Positions 24,701 through 37,254 of a stretch of 64,000 nucleotides of DNA are shown here, piece after piece. This DNA comes from Siphonodentalium dalli (lineage: Eukaryota; Mollusca; Scaphopoda; Gadilida; Siphonodentaliidae): NCBI GenBank assembly GCA_032622095.1, contig CP136066.1, positions 112,925,319 to 112,989,318 on the forward strand, written 5' to 3'. The notes beneath the pieces are model-generated. The model ran no database searches. It saw nothing but the letters and a program-made list of their open reading frames with translations, and had not been told where the DNA came from. The stretch's first letter is position 1, and each line of letters starts with the position of its first letter. A program made the translations under genes and the position numbers.

Positions 24701-26498
24701 AATTTTCGCTCAACCTGGTTTTGGCATATACATCATTTTTCTTGGCGATTTATTAGTTCAACCATCCCTTTTATAAAAACGAACTTGGAAGGTTGACAGC
24801 TATGAGAAATTTGAGATATTCGCCCTTAAAATGACAAATTCACCAATAAATTAGATCAAATCCATTGAGCACAAGAAAACCTCGATATTATTGTTAATAC
24901 TCTCAATTTGCTAATCCAGTGGTATACCATGATGTGTCTAAGCTGATCAGTAGATATTTCAAGCATATAGTCCCCAAGTATTGATCTTTGCAACCACACA
25001 CATGACCGAATTTCACCCCACCATTTAATTTCAGTGTCTCCTCTAACTTTTTTAATTGTTAACATATCAATGTGACCGTAGACTCAAGACAGACTCCCAC
25101 TCGGGCCTTTGCTATCAAATTTAGACCATATGTCTATTGCTGGCTCTGCTCCGAAACAACACGGCGATTCAGGCGTTTGTGGGACAAACATGACTGTCAC
25201 TGCAATCGGTTTGCCTGCTATGTTGAGAACTGTTATAGAAAGTCTTGTTGTGGATCATACATAACTTTGTGCCGTATTGGCATACCGTTACCTGGTCTGA
25301 GTTGTTTTGACACCACCATATTATATATGCATGAGGTTCTGCAAATATGCGCCTATTAAGAATATTGGGCGATGCTAATCATATGTGCATGGCGTATCAT
25401 AGTAGAGTTCATGTCATCGACTGCATTATGGTACCCCCCCCCGCTTCCATATCATTCGCTGATTGATAGTTCTAATGTACAAAGATTTGTAAAGTCGGGC
25501 GCAAAATGCAGTGAAGAACTGTGCAGAGTACCTCTGACTAAATCATCAATGTCAAAGAATGTAGAGGGCCAACTAACATATAGCGGCATATGTTCACGAT
25601 ATGCATAGAAATTAACATAACTCCAACTCAATTCAGATTCTAGAAGGGTGCCCAGACAAACCCGTTAAACGGGCCATTAACGGTTTTGTCCACAAATAAT
25701 TTCAACTAGCATGCACCGGATGCAACATCAATATTTATCACATTGTATTTTAGCGGTGTATAGTTCGACACTTCTCAAACTTGTCGTCGACAAACATGGA
25801 AAAATCGACTAATTTGAAGGCCATATTGAATTTTATGGAAAATCTCAAAATGTTCAATCCTGTCAGCTGTCCAGTAAAAGAATCTGCACGGGGACAACAT
25901 AATATATAGTAATCCGCCGAGGGAAAAACATAATCCAAAACGAAACTGAGTGCCTCGGCGGACGGACTATTTAGTGATACCTTGATAAATTGAATTTTAT
26001 TATTTGCTATTGATTGATTTATTTATTTCTCCTCTATTTTATGATAATGTTATGTGATTTAAATTATGTTTGCATGTTAGTCAGTTCCTGATTAGACATA
26101 TTCCTGAATTTGAGTTGAAACGTTTCCTCCTGTGTGTTTGTTGTACATAGCTCAAGTGTTTTATTCTCACCGACTTCTGTTTGATATACAGTTGTTTCGC
26201 CACATACTATAGTCTTAGCAATTGAAACAACGTTAAAATAAAATTAATAAATTAATCACGATAATGGGTGCCACCGATGACGTACAACCTGACCTTCAAT
26301 CAATGCTAACATCATTTTAAACATCTACGCGCATGTAGAATTAATATGTTGAAGGATATAACCGCAACGAAGTCATATTACTTATATCATTGTTTTGTGT
26401 AGCATACTGCCATACACGATGTTTCGTGCCAATGCAAGTTATGCTCGGTTACGCTATGTGACGTTAGAAGTAGGCTTTATGAGCATATCGTCGGATTA
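21769..26498. other. Intergenic stretch, no gene recognised
   Basis: No exon with supporting splice sites or known motif was found. A 57-bp duplication lies at 22499-22612. A frame at 25072-25359 is notably cysteine-rich in its middle, but it opens at a non-ATG codon and has no recognisable fold. Short simple tracts occur (a C run near 25433). Confidence 0.55.
22499..22612. repeat. 57-bp tandem duplication
   Basis: GCCAGGCATGCACTATTTCA and the following bases to TTGGCCATT occur twice head to tail. The copies differ at a single position (GTATATAAC against GTATAAAAC), so the duplication is recent. Confidence 0.93.
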
Positions 26499-27131
26499 AC
26501 TCCATCCAAAATCCCTTACGATGTTCCGAGAGTCAGACATACTGTAACAACCAAGACCATTTAACTCTATCCAAAATTCCTTAGGATGTTCCGAGAGTCG
26601 GAAATACGGTAACAACCAAGACCATTTAACTCTGTATAAAAAAATCCCGTAGGATGTTCCGAGAGTCAGAAATACGGCAAATACCAAGACCATTTAACTC
26701 TATCCAAAATCCATTACGATGTTCCGAGAGTCGGAAATACTGTAACAACCAAGACCATTTAACTTTATCCAAAATCCATTACGATGTTCCGAGAGTCGGA
26801 AATACGGCAACAACCAATACCATTTCACTCTATCCAAAATCCTTACGATGTTCCGAGAGTCGGAAATACGGTAACAACCAAGACCATTTAACTCTATCCA
26901 AAATCCATTACGATGTTCCGAGAGTCAGAAATACGGTAACCATTTAACTCTATCCAAAATCACTTACGATGTTCCGAGAGTCGGAAATACGGTAACCATT
27001 TAACTCTATCCAAAATCACTTACGATGTTCCGAGAGTCGGAAATACGGTAACAACCAAGACCATTTAACTCTATCCAAAATCACTTACGATGTCCCGAGA
27101 GTCAGAAATACGGTAACAACCAAGACCATTG
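26499..27131. repeat. Tandem array of about 65-bp units, ten copies
   Basis: GATGTTCCGAGAGTC recurs at about 26520, 26587, 26653, 26719, 26783, 26847, 26913, 26967, 27021 and 27088 (the last as GATGTCCCGAGAG). Each copy is joined by AACTCTATCCAAAATC and ACAACCAAGACCATTT. Most units are 64-67 bp. Two adjacent ones are about 54 bp because they have lost the ACAACCAAGA segment. The apparent 97-codon frame here is a by-product of the repeat and its peptide repeats accordingly. Confidence 0.95.
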
Positions 27132-27902
27132 CAACAGTGAAGTAACCGTATATATGCACGCGCTGGTCTATACTTGTGGTTATGATCTCGATGACTGTAC
27201 TGTGAAATGTCCAAACAGGCAATGTCTATTGATCATGTGTTCCCGATGGAACAAAAGACAGAAATGTTCATTAGAACCTCCAATATATATGTACGTAATT
27301 TGAAAGAAGGGATTTGATAGGCCGATAGGTTAGTTGCTGTTCAGCCTCATCGATGGTGAATATCGGCATGCAACTAGGAAACATGAAACCCTGACTTCTA
27401 CTGATCTCTTTCAAGTCTGGCTTGTCTGACTCATATTGACTTGCTCAACTAATTCTGGACTGCACTGCTGTTGGCAGTACCTTTTCTCTGCAACTCATCT
27501 CAATAATCTTAAACCAATATAGAAGTTTGGAGCAGTGATTACCAATTCGTTAGCTAAGATCATTATTTCCGGTGAAAGCACACCATAAATTGTTCTGATA
27601 TTATTCTGTTTCATGAACTTGAAGAATCAATGTATATATTTGATGGTTTGTCCGATATCATATCTTACTCCGGACGGAGGTAACGCGAAAATTATCTTGA
27701 AAGTTTGACAGTCCAAAAGAGACTATGAAATGATGCAGTATACCGAGATGGCAGCCTTTATCCAACATAAACTGGTTCGAGAATTCACTTGGGCACTCAT
27801 TTGCATCGAAAATTTAAATTTATTTCAAGCTGTATTTCATATATATTATGTGGCATGCATGATAGTCAGATTTGAATATATAATCCTGACCAACTCTGTA
27901 AC
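27132..27902. other. Intergenic stretch ending in the LINE target duplication
   Basis: No gene was seen. The last 12 bases (27891-27902, CAACTCTGTAAC) are the left target-site duplication of the LINE that follows. Confidence 0.6.
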
Positions 27903-30900
27903 GAAACAAAAAACATCACAAAATTGGAGCCATATGTAAAAGGAAATGAGAAATATTGGATACGTACCAACACATATTGAAGGTAAAACCACACCAACTA
28001 AAGCCTTCGTGACAGTTGTTACATATCCAGATGTATTTACCTTTTATAATACATACACTGCCAAACACCATAAGTCCGTTGTTATTGTTGATATAAAAAC
28101 TAAGATCATGCATACATTTCATCGTTTATTGATATTTTATTTGAATTTACATACATGTTACAATACAAAAAATGAAAACAGATATATAAGACTGTCATAT
28201 GTTATGATATGAATATAGACAATGGCTAATATATTAATTGGAGCCCTGAACTGTCGTGGGTTGTCGTCTGACCATGTTAAGCGTAGAGATTTATTCAGTA
28301 GATGTATAGCTAGGTATGATATTACATTGTTAATTGATATACATTCAAGTAAGGAAACAGAAAAAAGATGGAGGATGGAATGGGGTTATGAAGCCATTTT
28401 TTCTTCACTTTCCAGTGCTAAAAGAGGGGTGGCCATTATGTTTAAAAATTCAATCCAATACGAAATACATAAAATAGTAGCTGACGACGGTGGAAACTAC
28501 ATCATTCTTGATATAACCATCCAACACCAGAGACTTAGCCTGTGCGCTGTATATGGGCCGAACGAGGACAACCCAATGTTTTTTGACAAATTTTTAAAAA
28601 CAATTGACAAATTGGAAAACTCTTCTATGATAATTGCAGGAGACTGGAATGTACATCAGGACTATTCAATGGATACAATCCATTATAAACAGAAACACAA
28701 TACAAAATCAAATGAAAAACTAAAGTTCTGGCAAATGAGGTTAGGTTTACATGATACATGGAGGCTTCATACCCCAGGCATTAAACGATACAGTTGGCGT
28801 GGCCCCGGAAGTAAAATGGCTAGGCTTGACTACTTCCTGGTCTCCTCTGACCTTCAGTCTTTCATAAAATAATCTGATATACTTACTAGCTATAAATCAG
28901 ACCATTCTCCGGTGAGCTTAACTCTACAATGTGTGAGCCATCCCAGGGGCAGAGGGACATGGAAATTTAACAACAGTCTATTGAGAGACCAAAAGTATAT
29001 AGAAACAGTTAAAAATATAATTGCTGAGGTAGTAGACCAATATGTGAATGATAACACTGAAAATACACGCATTGGTGATGAAAACATTTGTAAAATCAAT
29101 GATCAATTATTCTGGGAAACCCTAAAAATTATGATTCGTGGCCAAACTATTGCATATTGAAAAAGGGAAGAAATTATTCTGAAAATAAACTTGAGACAGA
29201 AATATCAAGGCTTTCGGAAATTCTAGATAATGGGGATGAATCGGTCGCTGCAAAAATAGATAAATTAAAATCAGAGTTAGTTGTATTAAGAGACAAGAAA
29301 ATACAGGAAATAATTTTAAGAACAAAAGCAAAATGGAAAGTAGAAGGGGAAAAATCAACCAAATATTTTTGCAACTTAGAAAAAAGAAGCTACACTGAAA
29401 AAACAATTGCCAAACTGATTAAGAGCGATGGATCCGAAATATCCGAACTCTCTGATATAATTGAAGAACAGCATAATTTTTACAAAAATCTATATGAATC
29501 AAAAATTGAACCAGCAGATAGAGATGAAGAGAATAATTTTCTCGATGTTGAAAACCCTTTTCTGAATTTCTTAGATACACAAGAAACTGAATCTTTGGAG
29601 GGACAACTAACTGAATATGAATGCACAGCATCATTAAAAAAGATAAAAAATGAAAAATCACCAGGATCGGATGGATATACAGCTGAATTCTATAATTTTT
29701 TCTGGAAAGATCTGGGGCAATTTGTAGTTAACTCACCGAACTATGGTTTTCGTACACACAAACTATCAATCAAACAAAGATGTGAAATCATAACGTGTCT
29801 GCCAAAACCCAATAAACATAAAGAATACATTAAAAATTGGAGGCCTATTTCTCTTCTCAATGTCGATGTTAAAATTGGATCAACAGTAATTGCCAATCGG
29901 GTAAAAAAAAGTCCTCCCAAAACTTATTGCAGATTCACAACTTGGATTTTTAGCAGGGCCTTATATTGGGGAATCAACAAGGCTTACCTTTGATATATTT
30001 GATAAGTGCGAGCAAGGATATATACCTGGATTATTAGTGCTACTTGACTTTGAAAAAGCTTTTGACTCCTTAGAATGGACTTATCTAGAAAACTGTTTAA
30101 AATTTTACAAATTTGGACCGGATATCATGGGCTGGGTAAAAACATTTTACACAGATATTTTTAGCTATGTAGTCAATAACGGAAACCTGTCACACAAGAT
30201 AAATATACATAGAGGGGTAAGACAAGGTGACCAACTTTCTCCTTTCCTGTTTATTTTAGCGGTAGAAACTCTAAGCGCATCTTTGAAAAATAATCTAGAT
30301 ATAAAAGGGATAAAAATCAATAAAACTGAATATATGGTCTCACAATATGCAGATGACATGACCCTCTTCCTCAGGAATGACTCACACTCACTAAACGATG
30401 CTCTTAATACAGTCCACAAATTTGCAAAGATAACAGGACTAAAAGCAAACTTCCAAAAAAACTCAAGTCTTATGGGTTGGATCAAAACGGGGCTGTGGTG
30501 AAGAAATTCCAACAGAAGAACATATCCTTTGGAATGACTCAAATTCGGTCACTATTCTTGGTATTGAATTCAACCTCTTCTATGATGATTACATTGAATA
30601 TAATCACAAGAAAGTGGTACACAAATTAGAAAATCTACTGAGTGATTGGTCCTTCAGACAACTAAGTCTCATTGGAAAAACAACAGTAATAAAGACCCTT
30701 GCACTTCCAGTGTCAATTCACTATCTTTCAGTACTATCTCCCCCTTCAAAAGACACATCTCTAAAAATCCAACAAATCTTCTATCGTTTTCTATGGTCTG
30801 GAAAAAATGATAAAATAAAACGTAATGTTATAATAAAAGAAATTGAAAATGGAGGCTTGAAGTTTCCACATATTGACGCATTTGCAAATGCACTAAAAAT

Positions 30901-32322
30901 GACCTGAATACAAAAATTGTTAGACACTTCCAGTAATGCCAGCTGGAAAAATATAATCTCAGATGAATTGGAGCCCTTTGGCGGTCCAAAAGCCTGGTTC
31001 TTTCAAAATGAAGCACTGTCTATTTTGGCAAAAAAAGTTAATCCATTTTGGAAAAGTGTAATACATGCTTGGAGTTTGGTAGACCAAGATATCAGCACAG
31101 CCCCACAAGACATCAATCCCAATCTATCTATTGGAATAAATATATAAAAATAGACACCCATATGATTTTAAAAACTAAATGGATAAAACAAGGTATATTT
31201 TTTATTAATGACTTGATGAAAAATGATGGTGGACTCTTAGACTATCCATCATTTTTCAGCATCTATAATTTACAAATACCTTTCACTCATTATCAAGGAC
31301 TGTTGAACGCGATACCACCTCAATGGAGAGCATGTTTGAGAAATAGTGAGAAACTTGAATCAATTTAAAAAGAAAAAATAGAAATTCTTAGGAAAGCCTT
31401 AAAACCATGTAAGATATTTTACCCAATCTTTCTTAGACAATGTGCTGAATCACCCTCTCACATTCAAGAAAAATGGTCTAATAGACTTGGAATAGCCTTA
31501 TGTGATTTGGACTGGAAACAAATATACAGGAACCCATATCATATTACAGATGATACAGGTCTGATAAGTTTTCAATACAAAATTAATCAAGACATACTTT
31601 ATACAAATTCAAAATGATTCAAATGTAAACTGTCAGAAACAGAATTATGCTCTTTTTGCGGGAATACAAAAGAAACAGTTAAACATCTCTTTTTGGGATT
31701 GCCCTAATTCCAAATCAGTTCTGCTTCAACCCCAGCATAAGTTAAAAGTAAAGTGTGATAATATACTAGAACTCAAACCAGAGTATATTGTCTTAGGTAT
31801 GCATGGAGACAAACATCCCAAGGATACTCTGGATATCTGTACAATATTATATAGAAAATTTATATACTCATGTAAAATGAGAGCTACCAACCCAACTGTA
31901 GAAGGACTTATTGAATTTTTGAAATATTATAAAAGAATAGAAATTCTAAACACATATTCCTTGAATGATAGAAGTCAAAAATATGGGGAACGATGGAAAG
32001 CTCTGGAAGCAATTCTTAGCAATTAAAAACTAGGAAATATTTACTTCTCAGTGAACCTATTACTCAAACATGCTCATAATATGGATTTAATAACTTTCCC
32101 CACGACAGTTCAGAAATAAGTGATAAGTATCCACATTTCTCAAATAAACTGATTATCTAAAGATTACTCGCAATATACACTGTTTCTCTATATATACAAA
32201 TGACATTTAAGCATGTATACATGTATGTTCATATATATCAGAAAATATTATACTGTTGAATAACACTATTGTTATATGATGAAAGTAAAAATGATCTGAA
32301 TAAAAAAAAAACAAAAAAAAAA
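27903..32322 (+). mobile_element. L1/Tx1-like non-LTR retrotransposon with 12-bp target duplication
   Basis: The insertion is bounded by identical 12-bp direct repeats CAACTCTGTAAC at 27891-27902 and 32323-32334. It ends in an A-rich tail (nine to ten A, C, ten A, starting near 32302). It is 4420 bp long, with a 5' part of about 320 bp, an endonuclease-RT frame (28222-32026) and a 3' UTR of about 275 bp. Target-primed integration by an APE-type LINE explains the tail and the duplication. The 5' part has a possible ORF1 remnant: frames across 27909-28107 read LEPYVKGNEKYWIRT and, after a shift, IEGKTTPTKAFVTVVTYPD. The copy is therefore probably 5'-truncated within ORF1. The identical duplication suggests a fairly young insertion even though the coding frame is broken. 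Confidence 0.92.
28222..32026 (+). pseudogene. LINE ORF2: APE endonuclease, reverse transcriptase and C-terminal Cys/His motif, broken
   Basis: The protein would nick target DNA and reverse-transcribe the element RNA. The endonuclease spans 28222-28950: LIGALNCRGL near the start, AGDWNVH, and SDHSPVSLTL. The RT spans about 29600-30500: SPGSDGYTAEFY, NWRPISLLNVD, LLDFEKAFDSLEW, RQGDQLSPFLF and the catalytic YADDMTLF. After it come TILGIEF and WSFRQLSLIGKTTVIKTL, and near the end CSFCGNTKETVKHLF followed by a WDCP frame. Lesions I can place are TAA at 28870, a shift near 29157, a shift in an A8 run at 29903-29910, a shift in an A7 run at 30455-30461, TGA at 30905, a shift near 31128, TAA at 31366, TGA at 31615, and a shift in a T5 run near 31692. 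Motif spacing and the C-terminal Cys/His motif favour the L1/Tx1 group over CR1 or RTE. Confidence 0.93.
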
Positions 32323-32334
32323 CAACTCTGTAAC

Positions 32335-32929
32335 ACTCACCTCATTCAGGTTTTTCATTTGCAACTTTGTTAAATGGAAACCAATCAATGATCCCCAAAT
32401 AAAGCTCCGCAAATGAGATGTCATTACAACAGTTGTGTGCAGGGTTCACTCTGTCATAGGCCGAATTGGAGGCCAAAGTTTTGTTTACCCTGAAATGAGA
32501 TATCTAATTAAAAAAAAACCCAACTTGATTTTGTAACTGGAGCGAAATGAGAATCAAATTTATAGTATGATAATCTGCCAATTGATTAGGTGATACAGCT
32601 TAATTAGTAACAAAGTTTCAACTTGTTTGATATTAGTGTGAGGAAACGGTGTTCTTTCAGACAACATAGGCGGTTATGCTCCGAACAATCTTGATTTTGT
32701 GTCTCAGGGGTCCAAAAATCGCTTATTTTGACAATTTTTGCATCAAAATTAAATTTTTCAGGCACAAAATAAAGGGGCATAACTCTTGATTCCCCGATAA
32801 AAATGATAATTCTGTATCAAAATCTTAAAGCCTAGTTTGTGCTCAACCCAGGCATATATACATTGTATATGTTTTGTGGGTTCATATTTCATTTATTTAT
32901 TTTAATGAATTGATGCCCTCCTTATTTCT
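32335..32929. other. Intergenic AT-rich stretch with a probable dispersed-repeat piece
   Basis: No gene was seen. The part from about 32660 to 32860 (GGTTATGCTCCGAACAATC, then GGGGCATAACTCTTGATTCC) has the character of a dispersed repeat, with the phrase GGNNATNNCTC occurring twice. I cannot name a family. Confidence 0.45.
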
Positions 32930-35900
32930 GCACCCATCCATGCAGAAAGTGTGGAGTGTCACCAACTGTAGTTTGGATGAGGGATGTGGTATGTTGTATG
33001 TGCCAAAGTATTTTAGTCAAGAAAAAGAGTGAAATCCAAGATGGCGCTGGCGACCATGTTTTTTAAAATGAAATTCCGAACATATCGTTGGCTCCCATCT
33101 AAACGTCACCCCGAAGATCCTCATGAAGTTTTGTCACGATTGGATGAAGGATGTGACCTGTAGGTTGTGCCGAAGGATTTAGTCACGCAAAGAGTAAAAT
33201 CCAAGGTGGCACTGGCAGCTGTGTTTTAACGAATTTTGGAAACCCAGCTAGAGGTCACCATAAAGATTGATATGAAAGTGTCAGTGACATAGTAGCGCAA
33301 CTTGGAAATTGGATCATGCCATATATTACAGTCGTCCAGAGGTTACCATGGAGATGCATAAACAGTTTGGGATTAATCGGATTAAAACGTTTGGCTCCAG
33401 GGAGTTCCAAAGGATGCAGTAATACAAAATAAAGTAAAGTCATATATGGTTCCCATTTGGAGGTCATCCCGAAGATCCATCTGAAGTTTCGTGATGATCG
33501 GATGACGGAGCTGGTCTCATGGGAGTGCCGAAGGATTTAGTCATACAAAGTTACTATAAGATGGCTGATGGCGGCCATGTCTTTTATCGGAAACCGTTCA
33601 AATTTGATAGTTTCTTTATAGAGGTGATCCAAAAGATGCCTGTAAAATTTCAAAACAATATTCTGCAATAAATGCGGGCTGCCGGGTGTGGCGATGGATT
33701 CAAATTTGAAAACCAAGATGCTGCTGAATGCCATGTTATTTTTTTAACGAATTTCGGAAAAAAATCGATGGCTCCCATCTAGATATCATCCCAAAGATCC
33801 ATATCTGGTGATGATGAGATGAGGGAGTTCGCCTCATGGGTGCGCCGAAGGATTTAGTCATACAAAGAGTAAAATCCAAGATGGCCGTTCGCGGCCATGT
33901 GTTTCAATGAAATATGGAAAACAAGTATGGCTCCAATCTGGGTCACCTAAAACATCCATATGAATTTTGGTGATGATCGGATGAGGGGTATGGTCTGTAG
34001 GATGTACCGAATTGTTTGGTCATGCAAAGAATAAACTTCAATATGGCTGCCGCCGATCATGTCTTTCACCGAAAATCATTCATATTTGAACAAGCCTGTA
34101 AATTTTCAAAACAATTCTCCAATAAATGCGGGCTGCTGTGTGTGACGATGGATTCAAAATGAAATCCAAGATGGCTGCTGGCGGCCAAGTTTTTCAAAGA
34201 AACTCGTTAAAATTTGATAGCTCCTATCTAGAGGTTATCCAAAACATGCCTGTAAATTTTCAAAACATTCTCCAATAACTGCGGGCTGCTGGGTGTGATG
34301 GTGGATTCAAATTGAAATCCAAGATGGCTGATGGCGGCTTAGTCCAAGTCTTCTCGTACTAAAACCAGCTAAGATATTGGGATAGCTAGATGCTGGCATT
34401 TAGTCCGAGTTCGTGCCCTATGTATTCTTATGACACGAGTTACGCCCAGGATATGTGGCGGGAATCTGTGGTGTGTTTTACTCGATTTACCTAACAAATC
34501 AATACATGATGCTATATACATCGGAAAGAGAGACATCTTATTACCATAATGGTGTATAATAATTTAACTTTCATGTTAAATTACACATAGAATATTCCGG
34601 TTGATTGTCACCAACATCGCTGTTTTTATATGTTTGTTTACGTTTTAAGTGAAAGCCGAAGTGTTCCGAAGAACTTCGGCATAATCCGGAGTTTGTTTTG
34701 GCCGCGACGAATTTCGATACAAACAAAATGGCAGCCCCCAAATTATTCTAATGCTCGTTGTGTTTACACTGTTTTAAACTGTGAGATGGTTGTAATTCCC
34801 GTAATTTATTTAATGTATTACATTTATATCTTCAATATTTACTTAATCTATGTATGTATTTATTTATTGACACGTATAATTACGATTACAATGGAGAATT
34901 CATCGTGCGTGGTTGATCGAAAATCTACGGAATATTTTCACCGGAAAATGCCGAACGCAGTTCGCGAGGTCAACTGAGTTCGCATACTTTTAAATATATG
35001 TAAGCACTGCGGTAAATGTCTCTTTTCACATTAAATTACCGCTTTCAATTCACAACTGATGTGGGTCTTCTGCGGAAAATATCCGTTTATTGTCGCAATT
35101 GTGATATTTTATTTCATATTATTGTGGTTTTATTTGAGCGGGTCATTAACGCTTAACTCGTGTCATAAGAATGCATAGGGCGCGAACTCGGACTAAATGC
35201 CAGCATCTAGCTATCCCAATATCTTAGCTGGTTTTAGTACGAGAAGACTTGGACTAATAGCGGCTATGTTTTTTAACGAATTTCAGGGGGAAAAGTCGAT
35301 GGCTCCCATCTAGTGGTCACCCCGAAGATCGGTATGAAGTTTGGCGACGATCGGATGATGGGTTTTGTCTCTAGGTTGCGGCAAAGGATTTAGTCATACA
35401 CACGGTAAAATACAAGATGGCTGCCGGCGGCCATGTTTTTCATCGAAAATCGTTCAATTTTGATAGCTCCTATCTAGAGGTGTCAAAAAACATGCCTGTA
35501 AATTTTCTAAACAATTATCCAATAAATACGGGTTGCAGGGTGCGGCGATGGAATCAAATTTTAAATCCAAAATGGCTGCTGCCGGCCATGTTCTTTAGGG
35601 AATTTCGGGTGAAAAAATAAATAGATGGTCCCCATCGGTCACCACGAGCTTCCAGGTTCCCAAAGCCCTTGCGTGACAGGATCCTCTGGCTATTAAGTTA
35701 TAATATTACAGTTCGAATTTTGTCATGTGTAAGAGGGAGCAAAGTATAGACGAGCAATGTTTTGTGTATTGAATCACATTTAGAGCATGAGATTTGGTAG
35801 TTGAGTTAATATATTGGATATATTTAAATGAAAGTGTCAATGACACTGTAGCTCAACTTGTTGATAATTTTATTCTGAGCAGTCAATAGAACGATACAGA

Positions 35901-36540
35901 AGGAAAGTAAAAAAGTTTCAGTAAATGGATTGTATTGTATAAATGAAATTAATTTCATTTCAAACATTTATCCAGTAAATGTGGGCTGCAGGGTGTGCCG
36001 ATGGATTAAAATGAAAAATCCAAGATGGCTCCAGGAGCCCATGTTTTTTAAAAACAAATTTCGGATGAATTGCACATCTTCCATCTAGAGATAACACCAA
36101 AGAACCATATGAAGTTTGGGTGAGGGATAAAGAATGTGGCACGTAGGGTGCGGTGCGCCAAAGGATTTAAAGAGTAAAATCCAAGATGACTTCTGGTGAC
36201 CATGCTTTTTAACGAAATTCGGAAAATATCGTTGGCTCCCATCTAGAGGTAATCCTGAAGGTCCTTATAAAGTTTGGTGAAATCGGATGAGGGCTGTGGC
36301 ATGTAGAGTGTGCCGAAGGATCTAGTCACGCAAAGAGCTAAATCCAAGATGGCCGCTGGCAGCCAAGATTTTTAACGAATTTCGGAAAACATCGTTGGCT
36401 CCTATCTAGAGGTCACCCGAAGATCCTTATGCAGTTTGGTGATGATCGGATGAGGGATGCGGCCTGTAAGGTGAGCCAAAGGAAATTGTTGACGGACGGA
36501 CGACGGACACCAACCCACGGCAATAGCTCAAACATTACAA
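32930..36540. repeat. Diverged tandem-core array (AAATCCAAGATGGC family), about 150-170 bp units
   Basis: A phrase close to AAATCCAAGATGGC followed by GGCGGCCATGTTTTT recurs about a dozen times, for example near 33037, 33198, 33871, 34160, 34311, 35413, 35563, 36013, 36176 and 36340. Between copies come GGCTCCCATCTAGAGGTCA, GAAGATCCATATGAAGTTT, GATGATCGGATGAGGG and GCCGAAGGATTTAGTCA. Units vary in length, some lacking half. The array ends in a GACGGACGGACGACGGACA tract near 36490. It is interrupted by a MULE-like insertion at 34340-35256. A smaller block of the same family lies at 41362-41890. Arrays with a tandem core and fixed flanks are known from bivalve mobile elements such as pearl, but the link here is inference. 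Confidence 0.85.
34340..35256. mobile_element. MULE-like non-autonomous DNA transposon, copy 2
   Basis: The ends are TAGTCCAAGTCTTCTCG and its complement, with inverted repeats of about 95 bp like those at 5596-6964. The flanking 9-mers are ATGGCGGCT (34331-34339) and ATAGCGGCT (35257-35265), eight of nine identical. Removing the element and one 9-mer restores a normal unit of the surrounding array (GATGGC...GCGGC.ATGTTTTT), which fixes both borders independently. It is 917 bp and shorter than copy 1 by a central segment. There is no coding capacity. Confidence 0.92.
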
Positions 36541-37254
36541 AAAGGGGTTGGGTGGTACATGTACTTTAGTTAATTAATTTTGTTTTATTTCGTACAATCT
36601 GGACAACGTGGATTGTCACATATGTGGTGCGGACGCGGTTCTGTTTGAAGTTATTACGAGATGATTTATCTCTTAAGTCATTGAAGTTTGACGTGAAATG
36701 TGATTTTATGTTTAAACAGTTACCACAAAAATCGATTCGTCAGATTCTAAAAAAAGGTCGGAACCTCAACAATATATTCTGAAAGCAGCGCAGAGTGAAA
36801 CAGTTCACCCGGAGGCCTATGGTAACTGGTTTTTACACTATTGTTACTGGAAGCGATGCACAATGAACACCGGAAAACGCCGATTTGAAGGAGCAGTCAG
36901 CAGGGACGACAACTCTTGTCGCCACTCATTATATGTGTATTAGTGTGACACGCAGCGGTAATATGGCCAGTGCCACTATTCTCATCTAGCGACATATCAT
37001 GAGGGTCATTTCATTTGTCCTAATTTAATATTGACAGAATCCTATCAAGCGCCTATTAAGTTATTTTAGCAATATTGATGGAATACAAATCACTCTCTGA
37101 GATCTCGAGAGACCAGAGTTTATAAACAAAACGTTGATTGAAATCTCGTAATTGCGAGATTCGGCGAGAAGACCTGTCATTATTAAGTCTAACTTAATTT
37201 GCATGCAATTAGTATCCAATTTGAGAGAAATTAAGTTATACTATTTACAATTAC
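36541..37254. other. Stretch without recognised gene
   Basis: Nothing is recognised apart from short direct and inverted phrases. The right edge is the donor side (GTAATTG on the minus strand) of the candidate exon at 37255. Confidence 0.5.

Noticed and set aside
25072-25359. Cysteine-rich 95-codon frame
   Set aside because: It starts at GTG, its cysteines fit no known spacing, and there is no splice or signal-peptide support.
26496-26947. Frames of 65 and 97 codons on both strands at the 65-bp array
   Set aside because: Direct consequence of the tandem repeat. The unit length is not a multiple of three and no protein family matches.
26499-27131. CRISPR-like look of repeated 65-bp units
   Set aside because: There are no unique spacers between constant repeats; whole units are homologous, and the DNA is eukaryotic.
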